From positions 1 through 64,000 of the forward strand of contig PBKA01000016.1 of assembly GCA_002721305.1 (NCBI GenBank): a DNA stretch of 64,000 bases. Reading direction: 5' to 3'. This DNA comes from Acidimicrobiaceae bacterium. Lineage in GTDB: Bacteria; Actinomycetota; Acidimicrobiia; Acidimicrobiales; Poriferisodalaceae. This document shows positions 46,398 to 54,557 of the stretch, in pieces. Position numbers and translations under genes: made by a program. The notes below the pieces were generated by a model. The model was not told the DNA's origin and did no database searches. It was given only the letters and a program-made list of their open reading frames with translations. The first letter of the stretch is position 1, and the number at the start of each line of letters is the position of its first letter.

Positions 46398-47168
46398 GTG
46401 ACCGAAGTTCCCGAGTATCTATTTGAGCGTTCTAGGCAGAGGCGTATTGCACTTGGTCTGCTTGAGGACGATGGCAGCGGCGGGGGCTCCGGAGCCGATT
46501 CGTCTGGAACCGGCACCCAGGTAAGTTCAGGGCCCAGTAGCGCGGATGTCATCGCTGCTGCTAAAGCCGACGCCAAACTTGAACAGGTAACCGATACCGA
46601 GGTCGACCCTGCATGGGTTTCGGCAGCTCGGGCACGAACCAAAATTCCAATGTGGGCATTACCGGTGATGTTTTTCTTGCCTTTATGGGCCTTCGTGTAT
46701 GTCAAGTTGACAGAACCCCCTCCAGAACCAGTGACAGCAAGGACAGAAGGCGCTGCAACCTATGCGGCACAATGTGCCAGTTGCCATGGGGGCGACGGCG
46801 CTGGGAGCGAAGGTGGTGCTGTTGGAAGGCCGCTCTACAACGGTGAGGTTCTTCTGACGTTTCCCAAGCTTGATGCGGACATGATTCTTTGGCTTACTGT
46901 CGGCTCAGAGGGCATCGGCATTGGTAACCCTTATGGAGCTACAGATCGGCCAGGGGGAGCACACATCTCGGGCGAGACCGGGGCGAACATGCCGGGCTTT
47001 GGTGGTTCGCTCACGGAATACAAAGTTTATTCGGTGGCTAGATATATCCGCGAAGTGGTGAGTGGTGAGGAGTTAAGCGACGAGGAAGTCGCTGCTCGTG
47101 ACGCCGAGTGGGAAGAGCTCGGCGGCGGAAAAGACGTCGGAGGCGGCGGCCACGGTGGCGGCCATTAG
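46398..47168 (+). CDS. Membrane-anchored monohaem cytochrome c
   Basis: A 256-residue protein starting at GTG 46398 with GGAG seven bases upstream. The N-terminal ~80 residues are cytoplasmic and polar and open with TEVPEYLFERSRQRR. A single span follows (about 85-102, IPMWALPVMFFLPLWAFVYV). A cytochrome c domain with CASCHGGDG and the likely axial Met in GANMPGFGGS then faces outside. The C-terminus is Gly/His-rich. It is divergent from the bc operon and probably shuttles electrons between that complex and a terminal oxidase. It shares its unusual opening motif with the cytochrome b C-terminal subunit. Confidence 0.85.
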   Translation: MTEVPEYLFERSRQRRIALGLLEDDGSGGGSGADSSGTGTQVSSGPSSADVIAAAKADAKLEQVTDTEVDPAWVSAARARTKIPMWALPVMFFLPLWAFVYVKLTEPPPEPVTARTEGAATYAAQCASCHGGDGAGSEGGAVGRPLYNGEVLLTFPKLDADMILWLTVGSEGIGIGNPYGATDRPGGAHISGETGANMPGFGGSLTEYKVYSVARYIREVVSGEELSDEEVAARDAEWEELGGGKDVGGGGHGGGH

Positions 47169-47236
47169 CTTGATTCCTGTCAGGCTGCACTGAAAATACT
47201 TTCCAGTGTCAAATTCAGACGGAGGGAACCCCACCG

Positions 47237-48502
47237 ATGTCTATGCGTCTTTCGACGGAAGTCTTAGTAATAGGGGCTGGGCCTGCCGGTGCCGCAGCTG
47301 CATATTGGGCAGCTAAATCAGGGCGAATGGTTGTTTTGTTAGAGAAGGAGACAATGCCCCGCGACAAGGTGTGCGGGGATGCCTTGACTCCTAAAGCCGT
47401 CGGGCACCTAAACGAAATGCAAATCGATGTCGACAGCACCACTTTTCATCGGCATCACGGTCTGAGGATGACAGCAGATGGTCAAAGCATCGAACTGCGA
47501 TGGCCAACTGACCACGACCACCCCAGCCACGGCTTGGTCATTAGACGTCGGTATCTCGATGAAATGCTGGTCGGTCACGCTGGTGACGCTGGAGCTCAGG
47601 TTTGGACGGGTGTGGAGGTGACTGAACCCGTCATTGAACACGGTCATCTGCGTGGATGTCATGCTTTGGGTTCAGGAAAGGGAACCGGGCCCGGTGGAGA
47701 GATCGAAGTTCGCGCACGTTTTGTCGTCATAGCAGATGGGCCACTCTCTCCCTTTGGAAGGGCTCTCGGAACCGCCCGAACGAGGCAATATGCCCAAGGA
47801 GTCGCGATGCGCGGTTATTTCCCCAGTTCTCAACACAATGACGACATAATTGAGTCGGTCTTTGATCTGCGGGACAGCGCCGGACAACAACTGCCCGGCT
47901 ACGGCTGGGTGTTCCCCGTGGGTGACGGGACGGTCAATACCGGTGTCGGACTGCTCAGTCACCATCACGGTAATGACCCTCGATCCATCCAGGAGCTATT
48001 TCAGGAATGGTTGACCCAAATACCTGAATCCTGGGAAGTCGATATCGAAAACGGCGAAGGGGAACCTGAAGGCGGCCGCCTGCCAATGGGAGCTTCGGTT
48101 CGGCCAAGGTCAGGACCAAATTGGGTAGTGGTTGGAGATGCTGCGGGGAGCGTAAACCCGTTTAACGGTGATGGAATAGAGCCAGCTCTAAGCAACGGGA
48201 GACTCGCAGCCTCGGTGATTGATCAAGCGATCGACAGTGGTGATGGTCTGGAACTGCGTCAGTACGAGAAACAACTGATCTCGAAATACGATCACTACTA
48301 CCGCCTTGGTCGACTGGCCACCAAGGCATTGGGGCGGCCAGGGTTAATGAGGCGCTTTACTCGTCTCGGGATTCAGTCCAGAGTCTTAACAGAGTTGGTG
48401 ATGAGAATTTCGACAAACCTCGTCAACAACGATGCGGGCGGCACTGAATCTGTTTACGAAATCGGGAAAGTCGTTGCTCGCCTGATCCCTGACCGTGATT
48501 AG
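47237..48502 (+). CDS. Geranylgeranyl reductase family flavoprotein (menaquinone reductase-like)
   Basis: A 421-residue FAD protein. The Rossmann motif VLVIGAGPAGAAAAYWAAKS opens the protein, followed by PRDKVCGDALTPKAV, a hallmark of the family, and the second FAD motif WVVVGDAAGSVNPFNGDGIE. Family members saturate isoprenoid double bonds. In mycobacteria MenJ reduces one isoprene unit of menaquinone. Position beside the respiratory genes supports menaquinone as substrate, but archaeal-type lipid or carotenoid precursors cannot be ruled out. It starts 69 bases after the cytochrome c gene. Confidence 0.83.
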   Translation: MSMRLSTEVLVIGAGPAGAAAAYWAAKSGRMVVLLEKETMPRDKVCGDALTPKAVGHLNEMQIDVDSTTFHRHHGLRMTADGQSIELRWPTDHDHPSHGLVIRRRYLDEMLVGHAGDAGAQVWTGVEVTEPVIEHGHLRGCHALGSGKGTGPGGEIEVRARFVVIADGPLSPFGRALGTARTRQYAQGVAMRGYFPSSQHNDDIIESVFDLRDSAGQQLPGYGWVFPVGDGTVNTGVGLLSHHHGNDPRSIQELFQEWLTQIPESWEVDIENGEGEPEGGRLPMGASVRPRSGPNWVVVGDAAGSVNPFNGDGIEPALSNGRLAASVIDQAIDSGDGLELRQYEKQLISKYDHYYRLGRLATKALGRPGLMRRFTRLGIQSRVLTELVMRISTNLVNNDAGGTESVYEIGKVVARLIPDRD

Positions 48503-48570
48503 TTGCCTTTAGCTGGTTTCAACGCCCGCAGCAGTTTTGGGAACTAGGAAACTAACTGTTTGCCGGATTT

Positions 48571-49239
48571 CTATTGGTCATCGAAGACCAAATCAAGTAA
48601 TTGGTCGGGCGGTAGGTCGTCTAACGCTTCGTACCGCGCGAATGCTCCGGAGAAATCGAGGTGCTTGACTAAAGGATTGGGGACGACCACGGTTCGAAGC
48701 CCTGCGGCCAACGCAGCCTTCAACCCGTTCGGGCTATCTTCAATCACCGCTCCTGAGTCCGCGTTCACGCCAAGCAGACCTAGTGCTTGGACAAAAACGT
48801 CCGGCGCCGGTTTCGACACACCGCCGACGTCGTCGCGGCATACAACATGAGAGAATCTTTCGTACAGCCCAACCCGCTTAAGGTGTCGATCGACCCACCT
48901 GTGTGGTGAACTTGAGCCCACGGCCATGGTGATACCTCGACGGTCGGCTGCTTCCAAAAGTTCCAATATCCCTGGGAGGACCGGTTGGGATTCCGTCATT
49001 TCGTTCTTTATTTGTTGTCGTTCCTCCATTACCGAGTCATGGTCTATGGAGCGACCTAGCCTATTTTCCAGTTCCTTCACCCAAGTCGATTTGCGGTCCG
49101 TTCCCATCCCTTGAAGCCACCAGTCCATCGGAAATTCGACGCCGTGGCGTGCCCATATTTGGGCGGTTGACTCAAAGGCAGGACTCTCGGTATCAATGAT
49201 CGTTCCATCAAAATCGAGTATCAAAGCATTTGTCGTCAC
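48571..49239 (-). CDS. HAD-superfamily hydrolase, beta-phosphoglucomutase-like
   Basis: A 222-residue HAD subfamily IA protein with a helical cap. Motif I is LDFDGTIIDTESP, motif II AVGSSSPH, motif III the Lys in VSKPAPDVFV, motif IV VIEDSPNG. These are all the catalytic residues of a phosphatase or phosphomutase. The nucleophile-plus-two Asp is also kept. The substrate is unknown. It is two bases from the end of hemD on the same strand, perhaps read through from the haem genes. Confidence 0.83.
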   Translation of the reverse strand: MTTNALILDFDGTIIDTESPAFESTAQIWARHGVEFPMDWWLQGMGTDRKSTWVKELENRLGRSIDHDSVMEERQQIKNEMTESQPVLPGILELLEAADRRGITMAVGSSSPHRWVDRHLKRVGLYERFSHVVCRDDVGGVSKPAPDVFVQALGLLGVNADSGAVIEDSPNGLKAALAAGLRTVVVPNPLVKHLDFSGAFARYEALDDLPPDQLLDLVFDDQ

Positions 49240-49241
49240 GG

Positions 49242-49994
49242 TTAGCTCAGCGCTCCAATAGCAGCTTGCACTAGCGCATCCACCGACTGTTTCTCGGCGA
49301 TTGCAGTGACTTCAAGTCCGTTCGTCCGACATTCCTGGGCTGTAGTTGCCCCAATCACAACGATTTTCGAATTAATGATTCCCTTGGTTTGTTCAAGATG
49401 ACCGTTGACAGCCGACGGTGATGCGAACGTCACCAAATCAGCATTGGTTGCTCTTGCGACGAGTTCACTGCTGAGCGACGGGAATACCGTGCGGTACGCG
49501 GCTACCTGGTCAACCTCCCAACCCTTTTCCTCTAGACCTTGGCGCAAATCGGTCCTGCCTTCTGAAGCCGTCGGTATCAGGACTCGGTCGTTTGGGTCGG
49601 CGTGGGGAAAAGCATCCGCCAGCGCGGAGGCGTCGTGTTGTTGTGGGATCAGATTCGGTTCTCGTTTCAGTTCGGCCATGACTTTGGCGGCAGTTGTTGG
49701 CCCTACGGCTGCAATTTTCAGATTAGAAAATTTCGTGAGAACGCCTCGGCGCGCGGCGCGCGCCATTAACGCCGCGACAGCATTGGTGGACGTAAACGCA
49801 ATCCATGTGAATCGTCCAAGTCTTAAAAGCGCGTCATCAAGAGGTTGACCTCCATCTAATGGTGGAACGATTGCGATGGCGGGAGCGGCTATGACGTCAG
49901 CACCAACCTCGGAAAAAGCCGCAACGAGATCGGCGTTCTGATGAGACGCTCTGGTAACTACAACTGACTTTCCTTTGAGAGGCTCGGTACTCAA
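49242..49994 (-). CDS. hemD: Uroporphyrinogen-III synthase
   Basis: HemD closes hydroxymethylbilane to uroporphyrinogen III with inversion of ring D. The 250-residue product starts at a TTG at 49994 that overlaps the hemC TGA (TTGA), with GGTGGAGA eight bases before it. The in-frame ATG at 50240 lies far inside hemC and would add 82 residues of Arg-rich non-family sequence. Weakly conserved family motifs are seen: VVVTRASHQNADLVAAF, AFTSTNAVAALM and VTFASPSAVNGHL. Confidence 0.87.
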   Translation of the reverse strand: MSTEPLKGKSVVVTRASHQNADLVAAFSEVGADVIAAPAIAIVPPLDGGQPLDDALLRLGRFTWIAFTSTNAVAALMARAARRGVLTKFSNLKIAAVGPTTAAKVMAELKREPNLIPQQHDASALADAFPHADPNDRVLIPTASEGRTDLRQGLEEKGWEVDQVAAYRTVFPSLSSELVARATNADLVTFASPSAVNGHLEQTKGIINSKIVVIGATTAQECRTNGLEVTAIAEKQSVDALVQAAIGALS

Positions 49995-50887
49995 GCGTTG
50001 TCTCCACCTTTGGCGAGCAGGTTGTACCCTCCGCTTGCCAGTAACTCTTGTGCTGTTTGGGCTCCCAACAGTATGGGGTCCTGACCCTCGTGTTGTGTTC
50101 GCAGGACCGTGCTCCCGTCTACGGATGCGAGAACTGTGTCCAGGTGTAGGGTGCCTTCTTCTTCGTATGCGTAGGCACCAACCGGAAGTTCGCATCCACC
50201 GCCCAGTTCTGCGAGATACGAGCGTTCTGCCGTGACACACCGGCCAGTTAGATCGTGAACAATTTGAGAAAGTGACTCGACTGTTTGGTGGTCATCGTCT
50301 CGACATTCGATGGCGATAGCTCCCTGCCCGACTTGTGGCACCATTTGATCAGGTTCAAAGATCTGATCTGCGAGCTCGGTTAGGCCGAGCCGATCAAGGG
50401 CTGCCATCGCAACAACTACAGCATCAACCTCGTCACCTTGTGCTATCTCCACTCGAGTTTTGATGTTGCCACGCAGACCGACGAAGTTGAGATCGGGTCG
50501 CAGATTGAGGAGTTGCACACGGCGACGAGCCGACCCTGTGGCGATGACTCCTCCCTCGGGAATACGGTCAAGATGATTAGCTATGAGCGCATCGCGCGGG
50601 TCTCCTCGTTCTAGAAAACCAACCAGGTTCAGGCCGGCGGTTGGCAGTGATCTGAGATCCTTGGCGCTGTGTACTGCCGCGTCTGCGAGCCCTTCCAATA
50701 CTGCTTTCTGAACTTCTTTAACAAAGACCCCTTCGCCTGCCATGTCCTGAATCTGTCGGCTCTGGTCTCGGTCGCCTTCGGTGGTGACTAACTGAAATTC
50801 TGTATTAATGCCGCGAGACGCCAGCAACGAAGAGACGGCCTCAGCCTGCCAGCGGGCCAACGGACTCGCTCGAGTAGCGATAATCAA
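49991..50887 (-). CDS. hemC: Porphobilinogen deaminase (hydroxymethylbilane synthase)
   Basis: HemC joins four porphobilinogens into hydroxymethylbilane. The 298-residue enzyme has IIATRASPLARWQAEAV, VHSAKDLRSLPTAGL with the catalytic Asp region, TGSARRRVQLLNLRPDLN for substrate binding, and ELGGGCELPVGAYA with the Cys that holds the dipyrromethane cofactor. It overlaps hemD by four bases. hemA, hemL and hemB are not in the window. Confidence 0.95.
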   Translation of the reverse strand: MIIATRASPLARWQAEAVSSLLASRGINTEFQLVTTEGDRDQSRQIQDMAGEGVFVKEVQKAVLEGLADAAVHSAKDLRSLPTAGLNLVGFLERGDPRDALIANHLDRIPEGGVIATGSARRRVQLLNLRPDLNFVGLRGNIKTRVEIAQGDEVDAVVVAMAALDRLGLTELADQIFEPDQMVPQVGQGAIAIECRDDDHQTVESLSQIVHDLTGRCVTAERSYLAELGGGCELPVGAYAYEEEGTLHLDTVLASVDGSTVLRTQHEGQDPILLGAQTAQELLASGGYNLLAKGGDNA

Positions 50888-51050
50888 GGGGATTCTCTTT
50901 TGGTGATGGACGAGACCCCAGATCGGATCTGCAAAGTGGCCACCTTTTGTTTGGACGGAGGGGTGTTCCAGTGGAGCAGTCTCGCAGTATCAGCGATTCG
51001 TTTCCACTTCACACAGGACTTGTCAGAACATTTTTTATCGCGGCATTTGG

Positions 51051-51140
51051 CTACAGCGCGATGAAGAGAAGTTGGATAGTAGCGGCGACGACGATCAGCA
51101 GTAGCAGCGCTGCCAGGAGAAGGGTCGTGCCCGGTCTCAC
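51051..51140 (-). CDS. Possible 29-residue single-span membrane peptide
   Basis: A short frame starting GTG at 51140 and overlapping the TGA of the upstream gene as GTGA, which would couple their translation. The peptide is VRPGTTLLLAALLLLIVVAA followed by TIQLLFIAL: a basic start and one membrane span over nearly all of its length. It is too short to match to a family. The four-base overlap and strong hydrophobicity are the only support. Confidence 0.4.
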   Translation of the reverse strand: MRPGTTLLLAALLLLIVVAATIQLLFIAL

Positions 51141-51937
51141 GTTGCTTCTTTCAAAGTGACCTCGCTACCAACTTGCAACTCAGCGGGGATCGGGGCCTCG
51201 TTCAGTCCCGTGGAGATGGCGAGAAGTCCGTATTCGTCATCGACAAGAGCTAATTGGCCCGGGCTGACATCATTTGGGTGCTGAACCCGGACGACCCGTT
51301 GTTCATCACCGAATCCGAGCAGCAAGACTTCTCCCAGACCCGAAATGGTTTCTCGATCCACGTTGAGTTGTACCGCTCCCTGTCGTGTTCGTCGAATGAC
51401 TTCGGCCGCCACGGTTCCGTCGTCTTCGATTCTTGGCACCGGGATCAGTGAGGGAAGCAAAAGGCCGGGGTCTATCTCTTGACCTAAATCAGACATCGGT
51501 CGTCCGGCGGCAAGGTATCCGGCTGCCGGGGCGAGGACGTCTCGAGCGGGATGTTCAACTCCGGGCGACTCACTGTGCAGTTCTTTGTTTGTGAGTTGCA
51601 CAGCTTGGTCGGCGCCTCCGACAACAGCAACAGCGGCACCTAATAGGCCGTTGTCTGGGCCGACCAACACTGATTGCCCTTGGCCAACGGACACTGCAAT
51701 AGCAGGCCGGTCCGAAGGCGAGCCCACGCATGCAAGTACCAACCCTTGCGAGAGATACGGAACACTGCGGGCAAGCATCAAAGCCCCAGAGCGCACATCG
51801 CCGGGGTCAATGTCATGGCAAAGATCTATGACCATTGCACTGGGGGCTAAATCTCTCAGGATGGAGTGCAGTAACCCAACAGACTCATCTTTGTTTCCCA
51901 AGTCAGTGATGCAGGTAATTGTGTCGAAGGGTGCCAT
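51137..51937 (-). CDS. SAM hydroxide adenosyltransferase/hydrolase family protein (DUF62)
   Basis: A 266-residue two-domain protein of the family that cleaves S-adenosylmethionine to adenosine and methionine using water, related to fluorinase and chlorinase. Kept parts are CITDLGNKDESVGLL, CHDIDPGDVRSGALML with the Asp and Arg of the active site, LVGPDNGLLGAA and a His-Arg-Asp-rich stretch EHPARDVLAPAAGYLAAG. The normally conserved VDPGVG loop is replaced by VGSPSD, so activity may differ. It is three bases from proC and couples to a small hydrophobic frame. Confidence 0.78.
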   Translation of the reverse strand: MAPFDTITCITDLGNKDESVGLLHSILRDLAPSAMVIDLCHDIDPGDVRSGALMLARSVPYLSQGLVLACVGSPSDRPAIAVSVGQGQSVLVGPDNGLLGAAVAVVGGADQAVQLTNKELHSESPGVEHPARDVLAPAAGYLAAGRPMSDLGQEIDPGLLLPSLIPVPRIEDDGTVAAEVIRRTRQGAVQLNVDRETISGLGEVLLLGFGDEQRVVRVQHPNDVSPGQLALVDDEYGLLAISTGLNEAPIPAELQVGSEVTLKEAT

Positions 51938-51940
51938 ATT

Positions 51941-52723
51941 TCAAGCTCGGCCCAGTTCCTGAGAACGTCGGCTCGCTGCTTCTATCGCAGCGGCAAATGC
52001 GGCTCTGAGACCGTGGCTCTCCAGTTCTCGTAACCCAGCGGCCGTTGTGCCTCCAGGTGACGTGACGTCTGCCCGCAACTCCGCGGGCGGCTTCCCTTCT
52101 GCCAGCAGAGTAGAAGCACCTAGCAAAGTTTGAATCGCAAGTTCGGTCGCCACTGGTCGGCTAAGACCCGTCATTACCCCGGCGTCGATCATGGCTTCTG
52201 CGACCAAGAATATGTACGCGGGGCCGGAACCGGACAGGCCAGTTACCGCATCAAGCAATTTTTCGTCGGTACGAACCACGATTCCTACCGCTCCAAGAAT
52301 TCCTTCGGCCCATGCCAAGTCAACGGAGGCCGCTGCGTCATTTCCGCAGATTGCTGCGGCTCCCTGGCCAACCAATGCTGGCGTATTGGGCATCGCCCTG
52401 ACAACGGGGACCGAACCTCCTGTCACTTCATCGATGGTGGAGAGCGTCACACCAGCGGCTACCGACAAAAGTCGACTTGTCCCAGCTTTGACGGCTTGTG
52501 CCGCAACGGTGGCAACGGTGTCAGGCTTGGTGGCGATGATTGACCCTTCGGCAGGTTCTATTTCGGCAGAAACTCTCACGCCGTGTGTCTGGCTTAGTTC
52601 TTGCGCGCGGGCGGCTACCGGTTCAATGACGAGAATTTCTTGGGGGTCGCTGCCTTGACGCAACAATCCTCCAAGTAAGGCAGCGCCCATTTTGCCACCG
52701 CCAATTATCTGCAAGTCAACCAT
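51941..52723 (-). CDS. proC: Pyrroline-5-carboxylate reductase
   Basis: ProC makes proline from pyrroline-5-carboxylate using NAD(P)H. The product is 260 residues from the ATG at 52723 (MVDLQIIGGGKMGAALLGGL), where the Rossmann motif begins at once. An ATG at 52798 would only add 25 basic residues. The C-terminal signature is DAVTGLSGSGPAYIFLVAEA and DVTSPGGTTAAGLRELE. Full length and typical. Confidence 0.94.
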   Translation of the reverse strand: MVDLQIIGGGKMGAALLGGLLRQGSDPQEILVIEPVAARAQELSQTHGVRVSAEIEPAEGSIIATKPDTVATVAAQAVKAGTSRLLSVAAGVTLSTIDEVTGGSVPVVRAMPNTPALVGQGAAAICGNDAAASVDLAWAEGILGAVGIVVRTDEKLLDAVTGLSGSGPAYIFLVAEAMIDAGVMTGLSRPVATELAIQTLLGASTLLAEGKPPAELRADVTSPGGTTAAGLRELESHGLRAAFAAAIEAASRRSQELGRA

Positions 52724-52763
52724 GGGGTCCACGGTAGCCTTCGCCCTCACCGTCGTCTCGGCT

Positions 52764-53258
52764 CTATTTCGACTCGGCGTCTTTCGAGGTCTTATCAAAG
52801 CGATTGGCGAACCCTAGTTTGAGCGCTGGGCGCCAGTAACGTTCAACAAAGTCCCAGATAGATCCCAGAATGCGGTCAAGTTCGTCTTCATCTACTGCAT
52901 GGAACGGAAGTTCTCCTGTCAGGAAGATCGCCTCTTCAGGACCGATACCGAACTGAGCCCCCACAAGATCGTAATTTCTTCGCAGCAGAAGCTCGAATAG
53001 TTGTTCTCTATTCACTTCCGGTGACGGCAAAAAATAGGTTTCATATTTCAACGTACGTTGGCCCAAAGTCAGCCAGATAGTGGTGACGTCGCGTTCTTCT
53101 CCTTCAAGCCGCGCGTACCAACGGCGTGGAATCTCTTCGTCGCGGCTTACGTCCAACAAGATGGGAAGTTCTTCTTTTTGCTTGTCGAACCAACTGTCTA
53201 TGTCTTGCTCTAACGCTGCTAACTCTTCTTGTGTTGCCGCGTCGCGTGTCACGCGCAA
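52764..53258 (-). CDS. YbjN-domain protein
   Basis: A 164-residue protein of the YbjN type, a fold related to type III secretion chaperones. It contains IWLTLGQRTLKYETYFLPSP, RNYDLVGAQFGIGPEEAIFL and DRILGSIWDFVERYWRP. Its start overlaps the mshA stop by ten bases. A YbjN-like gene next to mshA is also seen in mycobacteria. No enzymatic motif is visible. A role in mycothiol synthesis or as a regulator is only inferred from the pairing. Confidence 0.8.
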   Translation of the reverse strand: MRVTRDAATQEELAALEQDIDSWFDKQKEELPILLDVSRDEEIPRRWYARLEGEERDVTTIWLTLGQRTLKYETYFLPSPEVNREQLFELLLRRNYDLVGAQFGIGPEEAIFLTGELPFHAVDEDELDRILGSIWDFVERYWRPALKLGFANRFDKTSKDAESK

Positions 53259-54496
53259 GAAACCAGTTCTCTCAATGTCAGGCGTCCGAATACTTCAATC
53301 GCATTACTTGCGCCAAGTTCCCAACTATGAAGAGCGGCTCGTTCCACTCCCCGATGACCCATAGAGCGTCTGAGATCTGGGCGTTCTAGAAGTTCATCGA
53401 GGGCCACAGCAAACTTTGCAGGATCGCGTTCATCGACGAGCAGCCCGGTAACACCGTCGACAACATTGTCGCGTAAACCACCTACGCTGCTGGCAACAAC
53501 CGGCACTCCGCAGGCCGCAGCTTCGAGTGCTACTAACCCGAACGACTCCGATCTACTCGGAACAAGGCACACATCCGCCGCTTGGTAGTAAGTCGGCAAC
53601 AATTGATGGGGTTGAGGCTCAACGAAGATGACTCGTTCCTGGAGTTCATGACGTTTGATCCGACGTTTGATATCCCGATATGTCTCGGGTCCCTGATCTC
53701 CTGATAAGCCGCCTACAACTACGAGTTGCGCGTCACTGTTCTTACTGAGGCCCACAGCGTCGATCGCCACATCCAGACCTTTAAAAGCCTGAATGCGTCC
53801 AACGAACAGCAGAACCGGGCCATCACTTAGACCTAGCGCGCGCCGAGCAGAAGTTGGTGAGCCAGGCTTGAATAATCCCCTGTCTACTCCGGGGGTCAAA
53901 ATTTCTATTCGATCCCTCGGAATTCCGTACAGAGACGTCAATTGATCCGCTTCGACACTTCCCGAGGCAAAGACGGCGTCAGCGCAACCAATAACTGCTT
54001 CTTCTGCCTGAATACGGTCTTTTGACTCCGCTTCACCCGCAATGCTTTTAATCCGACCCAGGGTGTGGAAGGTGACTGCCAAGGGCAGATCAAACGCGTG
54101 TTTCAGTTGGTGTCCCACCATGCCCGAAAGCCAATAATGGGCGTGAAACGCTTCGACAGGTCTCTTTTCGAGATAGTTGGCAACGCCGTGAGTCCAAGCA
54201 TCAACAACCGCTGGGAGGTCTTCCTTTTCGAGTCCATAGGGACCTGCTTCGATCTGTATTACGTTGACTCCCGGCTCGAGTGCGACTACTTCGGGAACGT
54301 CTCGATTGGTTCGACGGACATAAATGTCACAGTCAACTCCCCTACCGGCCATCGATGCGGCAAGTTCACGGACGTAGACGTTCAAACCTCCACTGTCCCC
54401 GACACCAGGTTGATCTAAAGGAGACGTGTGCATGGAAAGCACACCGATCCTCCGGATCGACTCATGGGGCCTATAGGTAAACTCGGCTTCCGTCAC
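53249..54496 (-). CDS. mshA: D-inositol-3-phosphate glycosyltransferase (mycothiol synthesis)
   Basis: MshA transfers N-acetylglucosamine from UDP-GlcNAc to inositol 3-phosphate, the first step to mycothiol, the main thiol of actinobacteria. The 415-residue GT4 enzyme has the acceptor loop HTSPLDQPGVGDSGGLNVYV and FHAHYWLSGMVGHQLKHAFD in the N-domain. The C-domain has LLFVGRIQAFKGLDVAIDA and PSRSESFGLVALEAAACGVP with the E-x7-E motif. Length and motifs match MshA rather than generic GT4 enzymes. The other msh genes are not in the window. Confidence 0.93.
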   Translation of the reverse strand: MTEAEFTYRPHESIRRIGVLSMHTSPLDQPGVGDSGGLNVYVRELAASMAGRGVDCDIYVRRTNRDVPEVVALEPGVNVIQIEAGPYGLEKEDLPAVVDAWTHGVANYLEKRPVEAFHAHYWLSGMVGHQLKHAFDLPLAVTFHTLGRIKSIAGEAESKDRIQAEEAVIGCADAVFASGSVEADQLTSLYGIPRDRIEILTPGVDRGLFKPGSPTSARRALGLSDGPVLLFVGRIQAFKGLDVAIDAVGLSKNSDAQLVVVGGLSGDQGPETYRDIKRRIKRHELQERVIFVEPQPHQLLPTYYQAADVCLVPSRSESFGLVALEAAACGVPVVASSVGGLRDNVVDGVTGLLVDERDPAKFAVALDELLERPDLRRSMGHRGVERAALHSWELGASNAIEVFGRLTLRELVSCA

Positions 54497-54557
54497 AAGT
54501 GACCAAGGTATGCCACTGGACCCGACTACTCCACTCGAATCTGAATTGAGTGCACAT

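Noticed and set aside
49994-50240. Longer hemD start at an ATG at 50240
   Set aside because: It would overlap hemC by about 250 bases with low-complexity Arg-rich sequence; the TTG at 49994 has a good ribosome binding site and overlaps the hemC stop.
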